Below, in pieces: positions 1-8,475 of a stretch of 64,000 nucleotides of DNA; position 1 is the stretch's first letter; each line of letters begins with the position of its first letter. This stretch comes from an uncultured Bacteroides sp. (GTDB lineage Bacteria; Bacteroidota; Bacteroidia; Bacteroidales; Bacteroidaceae): the NCBI RefSeq assembly GCF_902491285.1, contig NZ_CABUHK010000001.1:62001-126000 (forward strand). Reading direction: 5' to 3'. The position numbers and the translations under genes are program-made. The notes below the pieces were generated by a model. It was not told the DNA's origin. It worked only from the letters and a program-made list of their open reading frames with translations, and did not search any database.

Positions 1-2299
1 CTACCTTACCGGGAAGGTCGGCAAATAATGACATTCCTTCATCCAGTTTCACGGTCGGATAGTTGGATATTAGTTTCACGTCGGCAGGAGTCCAGGCAGC
101 AATTTCTACTGTTTCGGCAACCGCATTTCCATTCTGTTTCTCTTTCAACATGGCGAGATTGGTCTTGAAATTCTCCAGTTCCTTTTCATAATGCACCAAC
201 AATTCTTTCCAAGTCTTATTCTTTCCGTCATCCCCACCGATAGGAATACGGCGCTGTGCGGTCTGCATACTGTTTGCGTACAAATAATGTTCATCGGTCA
301 ATTCCACCAACTTGCGATAATGTTCCAAACTTTGCTCCATGAGAGGAATAGCCTCTTCCAGGTTCTTTATGTCTTTTCCCCATTGATAATCCAATACCAA
401 CTTCGCGGCTTTCACTTTCAAGTTGAACGCATACGCAAATTCACGATAACAATGTATATCATTCTGCAAACGTGCAAACTCATCCTTATTGGAAGATACG
501 GAAGCGGCTGCCTTATCTATTGCTGCCACTGCCTTATCACCATGCTCTATCACTTGGGCGATAATATCCAAAGGCATTTCACCTACATGGGGTTGTTTTT
601 TCCATTCTTTCTCTACATATTCAATCAGCTTCTCGCCTTCCGGTCCGCAGCTTTCATAGAATCCCGGATAAATAGTGTATTTATAAGGATTGACAAGCTG
701 GCTCATAAACATACCCAGCAACAATGTCTGGCGATTTCCTTCCGTAATACCAAAACGACGGAGCAGTTTCGGAGCAATCTCCCCGCTTTCTTCATAAGCA
801 ACACGGATATTGCCCGCATTTTCGTCAGATGTTCCGTAGAACCTACCTAACTGTTGGTTCCAGTAACCGACTTCGTCCGTACGGTCACGATGACAATTCC
901 ATGCATAGCGTCCCCATGTCTGATACCAAATCCAGTCACGGTCTAATTGGAACTCACGCTCACCATTCGGCAGTTTGTCGGCAGTATAAGGCCAGTCCCA
1001 ATAAGAAGCCTGCGGATAAAGATGTAGTGCATTGGCGCCATGTACATTGTGCATTGCCTGCACCGCTTTCTGGACGAAATCAGGAGAACCCCAACGGAAC
1101 GGTTCCAAGTTTGCCAGGATATGTACATTACTAATATGGATAGAACCCAGAGAACTCAAATCCGTATGAATCTTCGACCAGGGACCACGTGGCTCATACG
1201 TTGTCAGAGACTCACCGTTGTACTTATGCATTGTATAAAGATTCTTATATATCGGCAACGCAGCATCCATCACCAGTTTGCAGTCCGTATCATGTGCACG
1301 CAGCAAGAGAGGCGGTTCGTCTGTACGTCCCAATGCCTGTAGTCCGTCCTTTACTCCCGGAATAATCGTCTTGGTAAACCATTCCACGTCATCCTCTACT
1401 GTACACATCGCTTCACCCAAGCAAACCAGCAGTCCCACATTCGGATACTTCTCGATAAAGGCAGCTATGCTCTTGCGCGTATAATCAGCAATCACAGGAG
1501 TGATAGGACGGTTACGGTCCTGAGTTTTCAAGCCGTAATGCTCCGCAAACGGTTTCGAAAGAATGATATTATAGAACATCTGAATAACGAAAATACCACG
1601 CTTGTCCGCTTCTTCCGTAAGGAAAGAGAACATCTCTTCATTTTTCTTGAATGTTTCCTCGTCCACTTCCAGTGCAAACGGATAATCTTCCAGTTTCACC
1701 AATGACGCAAACGGGTGTCCGTTCCAGAGATACAAAGAGTTCATGCGGTTGGCAACCAGCATATCCAGATATTTAATCCATTGTTCCTTATCATAGAACC
1801 ACGGGAAACTCTCAGGAGTATAGGGGTATTCATAAACGCCGTGTCCCGGCAGATAAGTCATTTTCTGCAAACCCACACAAGCGCCGCGAAGTACCATTTC
1901 CGGTCCGTCCTTCAACTCTTCCGGAAAGTCCAGTTTCCCTTCCGAATCATTCACACGGTCTATCAGTTCACGGCATCCGTAGATTACGCCGCTGCCGTCC
2001 CTGCCGGAGACTTTGGTAAGATTGCCGGCAGTCGTAATATGAAAACTCTCTTTTTTCAGAGTGGTATCATTTACCTCTGTCAGCAGAATTGTCTTTATTT
2101 CCGGGTCGGAGAATGTGGTGTCCCCCTGTTGCATCATTACCTGATAACCGGCTTTATCCAGGGTAGTCTGTAACTGTTCCGCACCGAACAGGACACGGTT
2201 CGACGCATCCGGCGGAGTCATAATTTTCACGGTTTGCTTGCCGCACGCTGTCAATAGCAGTGCGCATGCCGCAAACATGAATAATTTGGTATTTTTCAT
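1..2299 (-). CDS. Lipoprotein glycoside hydrolase-like protein, truncated by the window edge
   Basis: The gene reads leftward from ATG at 2299-2297 and is still open at base 1, so about 766 residues are visible and the C-terminus is missing. Residues 1-19 form a lipoprotein signal ending in LLLTAC-G, which predicts a membrane-anchored periplasmic or surface protein. Residues about 23-115 resemble the alpha/beta domain that precedes the TIM barrel in GH20 and GH67 enzymes (ASNRVLFGAEQLQ, then SGRDGSGVIYGCRELI). A barrel-like region follows (MLVANRMNSLYLWNGHPF, NVGLLVCLGEA), then an alpha-helical tail. This is a family-level resemblance only. I cannot name the CAZy family or substrate. It stands alone upstream of the acetyltransferase and carries the composite promoter motif at 2352-2378 shared with the RG-II operons, so I infer it belongs to that regulon. 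Confidence 0.75.
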   Translation of the reverse strand, partial: MKNTKLFMFAACALLLTACGKQTVKIMTPPDASNRVLFGAEQLQTTLDKAGYQVMMQQGDTTFSDPEIKTILLTEVNDTTLKKESFHITTAGNLTKVSGRDGSGVIYGCRELIDRVNDSEGKLDFPEELKDGPEMVLRGACVGLQKMTYLPGHGVYEYPYTPESFPWFYDKEQWIKYLDMLVANRMNSLYLWNGHPFASLVKLEDYPFALEVDEETFKKNEEMFSFLTEEADKRGIFVIQMFYNIILSKPFAEHYGLKTQDRNRPITPVIADYTRKSIAAFIEKYPNVGLLVCLGEAMCTVEDDVEWFTKTIIPGVKDGLQALGRTDEPPLLLRAHDTDCKLVMDAALPIYKNLYTMHKYNGESLTTYEPRGPWSKIHTDLSSLGSIHISNVHILANLEPFRWGSPDFVQKAVQAMHNVHGANALHLYPQASYWDWPYTADKLPNGEREFQLDRDWIWYQTWGRYAWNCHRDRTDEVGYWNQQLGRFYGTSDENAGNIRVAYEESGEIAPKLLRRFGITEGNRQTLLLGMFMSQLVNPYKYTIYPGFYESCGPEGEKLIEYVEKEWKKQPHVGEMPLDIIAQVIEHGDKAVAAIDKAAASVSSNKDEFARLQNDIHCYREFAYAFNLKVKAAKLVLDYQWGKDIKNLEEAIPLMEQSLEHYRKLVELTDEHYLYANSMQTAQRRIPIGGDDGKNKTWKELLVHYEKELENFKTNLAMLKEKQNGNAVAETVEIAAWTPADVKLISNYPTVKLDEGMSLFADLPGKV

Positions 2300-2351
2300 C
2301 CTTCTGATATATATTATTAATTATATAAATTCAGTTCTTCTCTAAGAGGAA

Positions 2352-2378
2352 GACGAAATAACCGCTTGTTTGTACTCA
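2352..2378 (-). promoter_or_regulatory. Composite regulon motif (copy 1)
   Basis: On the minus strand TGAGTACAAA (2378-2369) is followed by 13 nt and then CGTC (2355-2352), which lies 53-56 nt before the ATG of the gene ending at 2299. The same two boxes with the same spacing occur at six other operons in the window. The rest of the 324-base gap 2300-2623 holds only AT-rich sequence and the promoter of the plus-strand acetyltransferase. Confidence 0.75.
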
Positions 2379-2592
2379 TTTGTCTACTATGCTACTATTC
2401 GATACCATATCTCCACTTTTCAGTTTACAGGGGTATGCAACTCCCTCATAATTTAAAAGTTATACTTATATTTGCCGACTGATTTCCCTAATAATAAACA
2501 GTAAACAAAAGCAAACAATATGAAAGAACAATCAAATTATGACTCTGAAAAATACCTTCAGGCACACCCTGCGGACTGAACTGAAAAAATCG

Positions 2593-2600
2593 TATCTTTG
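2593..2600 (+). promoter_or_regulatory. Bacteroides -7 box for the acetyltransferase
   Basis: TATCTTTG matches the Bacteroides -7 consensus TAnnTTTG exactly and lies 24 nt before the ATG at 2624, giving a very short leader. I see no good -33 TTTG at the expected 19-21 nt upstream, so the promoter may be weak or use an extended contact. Confidence 0.5.
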
Positions 2601-2623
2601 CCCATTATTACATCATCATTATT

Positions 2624-3157
2624 ATGCAAACATATATAGAAACACCCCGCCTGATTCTCCGTGATTGGAAAGAGGAAGATATTCCGGCATTCGCCCGTAT
2701 GAATGCCGACCCTCATGTAATGGAATTTTTTCTCAATCCGCTAACTGCGGAAGAATCATTTGCTTTTTACCAACGCATTCAAAAGGAATTTCAAACCTGC
2801 GGTTTCGGACTGTATGCCGTTGAACGTAAAGAAGACCATGCCTTTATGGGATATACCGGGCTACATCAGATTACATTTGATGTTGACTTTGCGCCGGGTG
2901 TAGAAATCGGCTGGCGACTGGGACATGAATATTGGGGACATGGCTACGCTCCTGAAGCTGCAAACGCTTGCCTGGAATATGCCCGTAGACATTTGGATAT
3001 AAAAGAACTGTATTCGTTTACATCTTTGCCGAATCTCCGTTCGGAGCGTGTGATGCAGAAGATAGGCATGGAACATATGAAAGAGTTTGACCACCCGCTT
3101 GTTCCTGCTGACCATCCATTGCGTAGACACGTATTGTATCACATCAATTTAAAATAA
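2624..3157 (+). CDS. GNAT-family N-acetyltransferase (RimJ/RimL-like)
   Basis: This 177-residue protein begins with the RimJ/RimL-type strand IETPRLILRDWKEEDIPAF. It has the acetyl-CoA-binding core around residues 95-125 (EIGWRLGHEYWGHGYAPEAA, with the Q/R-x-x-G-x-G/A loop represented by WGHGYA) and the later helix SLPNLRSERVMQKIGM. This places it in the group that acetylates protein N-termini or small amines, but the acceptor cannot be read from sequence. It is a cytoplasmic housekeeping-type gene, transcribed away from its neighbours, with its own -7 box at 2593-2600. Length is normal for the family. Nothing ties it to polysaccharide use. Confidence 0.9.
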   Translation: MQTYIETPRLILRDWKEEDIPAFARMNADPHVMEFFLNPLTAEESFAFYQRIQKEFQTCGFGLYAVERKEDHAFMGYTGLHQITFDVDFAPGVEIGWRLGHEYWGHGYAPEAANACLEYARRHLDIKELYSFTSLPNLRSERVMQKIGMEHMKEFDHPLVPADHPLRRHVLYHINLK

Positions 3158-3165
3158 AAGAACTA

Positions 3166-3330
3166 TTGACTTTGCTCTTTTTATTTCGTATATTTGCCAT
3201 AAAGAATCAATTAAAACGATGATGAAATATACAAAAATAAAGACATAACGCAATAGTTTAGAGGCATCGAAGTATGTCTGGAAGAATAGAGACGGGGTGG
3301 AATCAGCAAAGATTTCACCCCGTTTTGTTT
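3166..3330 (+). ncRNA. Candidate small RNA or leader transcript with own promoter and terminator
   Basis: A near-ideal promoter (TTG at 3166-3168, 20 nt, TATATTTG at 3189-3196) would start RNA near 3203. A GC-rich hairpin (3293-3303 pairing with 3312-3322) followed by TTTTGTTT would end it near 3330, a transcript of about 125 nt. It contains a 9-codon ORF at 3219-3248 (MMKYTKIKT). No plus-strand gene follows, so it does not attenuate a neighbour in cis. It could be a trans-acting sRNA, a small-protein mRNA, or only the tail of the acetyltransferase transcript. Confidence 0.4.
3293..3330 (+). terminator. Rho-independent terminator
   Basis: An 11-bp stem with one G-U pair (CGGGGTGGAAT with ATTTCACCCCG), an 8-nt loop and a U-rich tail TTTTGTTT. 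It ends plus-strand transcription coming from the acetyltransferase or from the internal promoter at 3166-3196. Confidence 0.8.
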
Positions 3331-3369
3331 AATATATTCGGTGCCATTCACCGAATGGTCCTGAATATC

Positions 3370-3448
3370 GTTTATAATAAACGTAAGACCCGTTTATAAT
3401 AAACTGTTTCATTATTTATTAAAAACGCAGAATGAGTTTATTAGCGTC
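3370..3448. repeat. 22-bp-pitch palindromic array I
   Basis: Units start at 3370, 3392, 3414 and 3436, exactly 22 bp apart. Units 1 and 2 are identical GTTTATAATAAAC, a perfect 13-bp odd palindrome. Unit 3 (ATTTATTAAAAAC) matches the reverse complement at 11 of 13 positions and unit 4 (GTTTATTAGCGTC) over its first 8. Spacers are 9 bp and unrelated. A further inverted half-match GCTAATAAAC lies at 3526. The array occupies the 453-base gap between the convergent acetyltransferase and the gene ending at 3611. That gap otherwise holds the candidate small transcript and AT-rich sequence. Confidence 0.7.
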
Positions 3449-3610
3449 TTGTATAAGAAAAAGAACATAGCTTAAGAGCAGAAAACGCATCAATGTGATA
3501 TTTATAAATATATCTATACATTTTAGCTAATAAACGTCCTTTACTATTTCTCATAACTATTTTCTTTCTTATGAGTTTATATACTAAAATCCTACCTATT
3601 GATATTGTTT

Positions 3611-5152
3611 CTATTTACTTGCAGGGATATCTATACCTTTGTCGGATAGTCCCGGTCCACCACCGCCTGTATATCCACCACTTTCGCCCGTTTGCCATGC
3701 GGAAGTCCAAAATGCATAGATATCCGCCTGATTCAGATAAAACTTGAACCTGACTGTTTTCCCAATCAGTGATGTTACGTCCGGATGTTTTTTCCATGAA
3801 ATCATCTGTTTCGTTTTATCCGACTTCTTCATTAATATGCAGTCTCTTTTTGTGAATCCTTCTATGGGTTGCCCGTTATCATTCAGCACTTCTACTGCCA
3901 AAGTCCCTTTCACATCAGCATTTACAAACAAATAGTTCCCGTTTGCCGGAATCTGGGTTTTAATTTCTACATATCCTTCCTTTTTTCCTGCCCGCATAGA
4001 GACAAAGCCGTCACGACGAAGCATCGCAAGCCCTGTGGCAAAGTTGGAATCATGTTTCGGCTTGCTGTTATAGCGTCCGCTGACATAAAAGTAAAGAGAG
4101 TCTCCGACTATCAGAGGGTTCCCCCCAGTAGACTGTACATTACCTGCATTCCATGCATGAAAGTCCTCACTGACAGGAAGAAATGGTTTCTTGTTTTCCC
4201 GGTTCCAATGAAAACCATCGTTACTCCAACCTATCAGGACTTCATTTCTTTTTTGAATATTCAGGCTGTCGCAAACATTGTTCTCCGGTCCCTGCCAAAC
4301 GGTGAAGTAGCCTAGCATACAGCCTTCATACGGCATTGCTTCATGATTGTATATCTGCGGACGCAGTCCGGGAAATTGAGGATGACGCGGGTCATCCTCA
4401 TCAGCATTAAACCAATAGCGGATAAACTTATCGCTCTTGTTGTCATATATCCTATGTGCCAGGCTAACCAGCATTTCCGGGTCTTCATGTTCCAAATAAT
4501 TGCGTGAACGCCTATACACTCCGTTTATGGTTTTCAATGAAAGGACATATTTCTTGCGAAACGGGTCGTAATAAGCCGCACAACGGTCATACAACTCTCC
4601 CGAAAGAGCCTTCGGCGCACTCCAATGGATTCCGTCAGAAGAATATTTGAGTTTCATACTGACCGTGAAGCGATTATTAAATTCTACAACAAACATTTTA
4701 TAACGCTTCGTCCGGTCTTTCTCAAATTTATCAAGCAATACGGAAACGCAATCATGTTCTAATGTATCTACAATATTAGTACCCGGAACAACGTCTAACT
4801 CCGGTTTTATCCAGACTTTTCCGTCGGACGACTCTGCATAGCAAGTGACGAGTCCTAATAACTTCCCGCCACCGGCAGAATACCACATCTTGAATTTATA
4901 CTCTTCTTCATCATACCATACACCACCACTGAAAGGAGCGGCATAAGGGTCGCCATTTATATTCAATTCCCATTTTTTATCAGCTTTCAAAACAGGATTG
5001 CCTGAATAATAGACGGGCGAATGATGTATTCGTTGCAGATTTGTTTTCTCAATTAATGTCGTATCAACAAAAAGGATACGTCCTGTTTGCCCGCATACGG
5101 AAGCATTGCAGATTAATAATAAGAAAACTGTCAATAAAGAATATTTCTTCAT
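3611..5152 (-). CDS. Five-bladed beta-propeller glycosidase-like protein, paralog C
   Basis: A 513-residue exported protein (signal peptide 1-21 ending VCGQ) of the GH32/GH43-like propeller type. It shows repeated blade signatures: LFVDTTLIEKTN near residue 28, PFSGGVWYDEEEYKFKMWYS near 75, YAESSDGKVW near 105, SSDGIHWSAP near 170, GWSNDGFHWNRE near 308 and a C-terminal beta-domain ending GGGGPGLSDKGIDIPASK. It is clearly paralogous to the products at 6750-8468 and 8476-10158 and is the last gene of the operon that starts with SusC at 15192. The acidic residues in the YDE and DGIHW segments are candidates for catalysis, but I cannot align them to a characterised active site. Substrate unknown. 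It lacks the N-terminal LYNGIxLPEQWPP segment of the two other paralogs. Confidence 0.75.
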   Translation of the reverse strand: MKKYSLLTVFLLLICNASVCGQTGRILFVDTTLIEKTNLQRIHHSPVYYSGNPVLKADKKWELNINGDPYAAPFSGGVWYDEEEYKFKMWYSAGGGKLLGLVTCYAESSDGKVWIKPELDVVPGTNIVDTLEHDCVSVLLDKFEKDRTKRYKMFVVEFNNRFTVSMKLKYSSDGIHWSAPKALSGELYDRCAAYYDPFRKKYVLSLKTINGVYRRSRNYLEHEDPEMLVSLAHRIYDNKSDKFIRYWFNADEDDPRHPQFPGLRPQIYNHEAMPYEGCMLGYFTVWQGPENNVCDSLNIQKRNEVLIGWSNDGFHWNRENKKPFLPVSEDFHAWNAGNVQSTGGNPLIVGDSLYFYVSGRYNSKPKHDSNFATGLAMLRRDGFVSMRAGKKEGYVEIKTQIPANGNYLFVNADVKGTLAVEVLNDNGQPIEGFTKRDCILMKKSDKTKQMISWKKHPDVTSLIGKTVRFKFYLNQADIYAFWTSAWQTGESGGYTGGGGPGLSDKGIDIPASK

Positions 5153-5174
5153 AATTACCGACCTTTTAAGGTAC

Positions 5175-6746
5175 TTACTTTTGCAAACCTGTCCGTTGCG
5201 GATTCTGTCCTTTCATCGGCCATGCAGAAGCTGCATAGGAAGTAGCACCGGATGAAATACATACCATATCAGATGCACCCGCGACAGCTTCAATGCCGAC
5301 GTATAAATATCCTCTTGAATCCATTACCGGACTGGAAGTACATTTTACTCCCAATTCTGAGGATGCAAGCAAACTACCGTCTTGTTTCACAATATAATAG
5401 ACAGCTTTGTCCGAGATGATGTGAATATATCCTCTGTTATCGACGATTGGCACACAGTTGTTTATGTTATCTGTCGTAGCATAATGCCATTTTAAAGAAC
5501 CGTCCGGATTCAAAGCGAAAATACCTGCCGAAGCTTCACCGGCAACAGCATTTCCGCCATTGGCATAAAGCGTTCCATCCGTGCCAATCACAACACCACC
5601 GTTGACAATGGCTCCCGGAGTCTTGTACACCCATTTTTCCGTTCCGTCAGGATTTAAAGCTATAATGGCACCACCTGATGTCAGTTCGGCTACGGTATAA
5701 ATGGTTCCATCCGCTCCTACCGTATAAGAATTTCCTTTCAATGCTGTACCACCCAAATCTTTTTGATAAACAAACTTTTGAGTACCGGTAGCAAAATCAT
5801 AACCGAAATATCCCGTATTCTTAGAAGAGCCGAAATAGATAGTTCCGTCTTTCGACAGAGACATACCGGACAACACTTCCACATCTAAAGCTATTTCTTT
5901 GACTACATCACCGGTCGGACTTAAAACGATTAGTTTCTTTCCTCTATGTCCGAAGTAGATATTACCGGATGCGTCAATAGCCGGAGTAACAGCATATAAA
6001 TTAGAGTCAGCAGCTTTGTATGCCCATTTTCTGCTACCATTGCTTCCTACGGCGAATAAGAATAATGCGCGGGGGTGTTCAGCAGTAGCCGGCTTCAAAT
6101 CACGAACCACAATATATACATCTCCATTCGGTCCTACTGCCGGACTTGCATATACCATGCTTGCCCCACCGCCCGGATTCAGTTCATTCATGTTAGCGGT
6201 TACGTCAAATGCCCATTTCTGTGTTCCATTTTCCGTATCATAAGCATAAAGTTTCACGTCAAATGCTCCTGTGGAAGTTTGGTCGGTAATCATATAAACC
6301 GTTTTACCGTCAGCCGACAATGCGGGTGAGACTGTACTTTCAACAGGTCCGCCCATTTCTTTCTGCCACATTACATTGATTGCTTTAGCCGGGTCTAAGA
6401 TGGTAAGGTCCTTCTTAGCTGTGGCACTCAAGCCGTTATCATCAGTCACCGTCAGTTTAATGGTAAATGTGCCGTCCGACGGATAAACGAAAGTTGGATT
6501 CTGTTCCGTCGAGACAGATTCTTTTGCATCTCCAAACTCCCATAACCATGCTACTATCCGGCTTCCTTCATCGGGTATGGAAGCATCTTTAAAAACAGCA
6601 CTCTGTCCCAGTTCATACATATTCTCACCAATGGTGAAATCTGCTTTTGCCGCAGTGTGATAATATATCTTATCCTCTTCGCAAGAAGAAAACGCAAGAA
6701 TACAAATCAATGATAATAAATAAGCTAATCTGTTCATAGTATTCAT
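5175..6746 (-). CDS. Surface lipoprotein with PKD domain and PQQ-type beta-propeller
   Basis: A 523-residue protein with a lipoprotein signal ending AFSSC-E at about residue 22. Residues 35-115 form a PKD domain (WLWEFGDAKESVSTEQNPTF, FTIKLTVTDDNGLSA). Residues 125-515 carry repeated PQQ/quinoprotein-like blades (for example GTQKWAFDV, GSRKWAYKA, GTEKWVYKT and GSLKWHYAT, each with ALNPDG- or DGTIY-type turns). No enzyme signature is seen. Within Sus operons such propeller lipoproteins are usually surface glycan-binding or scaffold proteins, which I infer here. The gene lies 3 bp downstream of paralog B and 22 bp upstream of paralog C, so it is in the same transcript. Confidence 0.8.
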   Translation of the reverse strand: MNTMNRLAYLLSLICILAFSSCEEDKIYYHTAAKADFTIGENMYELGQSAVFKDASIPDEGSRIVAWLWEFGDAKESVSTEQNPTFVYPSDGTFTIKLTVTDDNGLSATAKKDLTILDPAKAINVMWQKEMGGPVESTVSPALSADGKTVYMITDQTSTGAFDVKLYAYDTENGTQKWAFDVTANMNELNPGGGASMVYASPAVGPNGDVYIVVRDLKPATAEHPRALFLFAVGSNGSRKWAYKAADSNLYAVTPAIDASGNIYFGHRGKKLIVLSPTGDVVKEIALDVEVLSGMSLSKDGTIYFGSSKNTGYFGYDFATGTQKFVYQKDLGGTALKGNSYTVGADGTIYTVAELTSGGAIIALNPDGTEKWVYKTPGAIVNGGVVIGTDGTLYANGGNAVAGEASAGIFALNPDGSLKWHYATTDNINNCVPIVDNRGYIHIISDKAVYYIVKQDGSLLASSELGVKCTSSPVMDSRGYLYVGIEAVAGASDMVCISSGATSYAASAWPMKGQNPQRTGLQK

Positions 6747-6749
6747 TTT

Positions 6750-8468
6750 TTAATTGGTTTTATCTATTCCGGAAATATTCAGCCCGGGACCTCCGCCAGC
6801 GGTATATCCCATACTCTCCCCATTCGCAGAAGGAGAAATCCAAAAAGCGAATATTTCACCGTTATCAATATAGAATTTTACTTTCAGTTGTTTGTCTTTC
6901 AAAGAGGCTAACGAAGCGTTTCCTGCCCATTCTATCTTCGCTTTTACATTATCCCCTTTCAAGACTTTACATTCATCTTTTGAGAATCCTTCGATTACTT
7001 TATTATTGGAATCTAAAAGTTCCACTTTCATTTCTCCTGTGACATTGGCATTGACAAAGAAGTATGAACCGTCAAATTTCAGTAAGGGTGTTTGCAGTTC
7101 GCCCGTTCCTTTCATGGAAGCAAACCCGTCGCGACGAAGCATAGCCAGTCCGGTAGTGGTAATCTCCTGCGTACCTCTCAAACGACGACCGCTCAGATAG
7201 AAATAGAGTTTATCGCCGACAATTAACGGTGCTCCGGCTACGGATTGCAGGTTACCTTGATTCCACGCGTCCGAGGTGGTCGTATTTACGGCATGGAAAG
7301 GATTCATATCCTCACGGAACCAATTGTAACCGTCGCGGCTATATCCTACCATGACTTGATTTCTCTTGATTACGTTGTCCGAAGCACAAACATCATTTTC
7401 CGGCCCTTGCCAAACGGAGAAGAATCCCAACATAATGCTTTCATAAGGCGTGGCATCCTGATTATATATCGCAGGTGCTATATTCGGATAGTCAGTATGG
7501 CGTTGCTCATTAGCCCATGGGCCGAACCAGAATGCATTCAATAATGCTTCCGCTTTCTTTGTTCCGGCTTCCGGGTCGGCGTTTTCATTATAATCTCTCG
7601 CACGTACCAATTTATTCGCATCTACCCGGACATTATGCCGCATGCTATATACCCAAACGTTTCTGAATGGATTCTTATATACCGTAGAACGGTCGGCAAT
7701 CGGTTCCGATTGAGCTGCAGCGCGCCAGACTTTGCCGTCCGGGGAAGTCTTGTAATGGTATCTCCATTTCCCGGATTCACGGGCAACCAGAAACATCTTG
7801 TATCTTTTCGAAGCATTGCTTTCCTGTTTATCCACCCAAATAACAGACGCGTCACGTTCTGAGTTATAGTCAACGATATTTGTTCCGGCTACAACGGAAA
7901 GAGTTGGTTTTGTCCAGTTAATGCCGTCCGTTGATTCCGCATAACAAGTTACACCTGCTCCACTGGTTGCATAAGAACCACCGCCTGCCATATACCACAT
8001 TTTGTATTTTCCTTCTTTTTCGTCGTACCATACTCCATCGCTGAAAGGAGCGGCAAATGCCGCACCTTTTGTTCCGGTTTTCTCCCAATCCTGTTCCGGT
8101 GTCAGTATCGGATTGCCCGGATAATATTCAGGATAATAGAAAGTACGTTTCAGATTAGTGGATTCTATCAGGAAATTGTCTACAAATAACTGGCGTCCTA
8201 CCGAAATATTGATAACAGAAGGTTTATCCGACAGATAAAAGGGTGACATTCCTTTTTCCAGTTCAGACGAAGATGAACGTACCGGCGGCCACTGTTCGGG
8301 TAAACGAATCCCGTTATATAGTAACCGTGAATCTACCGGTTCTTCGCCAGGTGGAACCACTACCGGGGGAGTATCATCTCCACCCGGAGTATCATCACTG
8401 CCACCACAAGCTATCAACACGCAAGGCAGACAGAATAGTAATGTATAGAATAAACGTTTCATACTCAT
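6750..8468 (-). CDS. Five-bladed beta-propeller glycosidase-like lipoprotein, paralog B
   Basis: This 572-residue protein has a lipoprotein signal (LPCVLIAC-G), then a Gly/Asp/Pro-rich linker (about residues 22-45) that would hold the domain off the membrane. The shared segment LYNGIRLPEQWPP comes next, then the propeller: GRQLFVDNFLIESTNL, PFSDGVWYDEKEGKYKMWYM, YAESTDGINWTKP, MVGYSRDGYNWFRED, GLAMLRRDGFASM. The end GYTAGGGPGLNISGIDKTN matches its paralogs. The lipid anchor and linker suggest surface display, whereas paralogs A and C have plain signal peptides, so the three may act in different compartments on one substrate. The fold is GH32/GH43-like. Family and activity are not assignable by eye. 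Confidence 0.75.
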   Translation of the reverse strand: MSMKRLFYTLLFCLPCVLIACGGSDDTPGGDDTPPVVVPPGEEPVDSRLLYNGIRLPEQWPPVRSSSSELEKGMSPFYLSDKPSVINISVGRQLFVDNFLIESTNLKRTFYYPEYYPGNPILTPEQDWEKTGTKGAAFAAPFSDGVWYDEKEGKYKMWYMAGGGSYATSGAGVTCYAESTDGINWTKPTLSVVAGTNIVDYNSERDASVIWVDKQESNASKRYKMFLVARESGKWRYHYKTSPDGKVWRAAAQSEPIADRSTVYKNPFRNVWVYSMRHNVRVDANKLVRARDYNENADPEAGTKKAEALLNAFWFGPWANEQRHTDYPNIAPAIYNQDATPYESIMLGFFSVWQGPENDVCASDNVIKRNQVMVGYSRDGYNWFREDMNPFHAVNTTTSDAWNQGNLQSVAGAPLIVGDKLYFYLSGRRLRGTQEITTTGLAMLRRDGFASMKGTGELQTPLLKFDGSYFFVNANVTGEMKVELLDSNNKVIEGFSKDECKVLKGDNVKAKIEWAGNASLASLKDKQLKVKFYIDNGEIFAFWISPSANGESMGYTAGGGPGLNISGIDKTN

Positions 8469-8475
8469 TTATCTT

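Noticed and set aside
2467..2474. TATATTTG on the plus strand as the acetyltransferase promoter
   Set aside because: It matches the -7 box but lies about 150 nt upstream; the box at 2593-2600 is much better placed.
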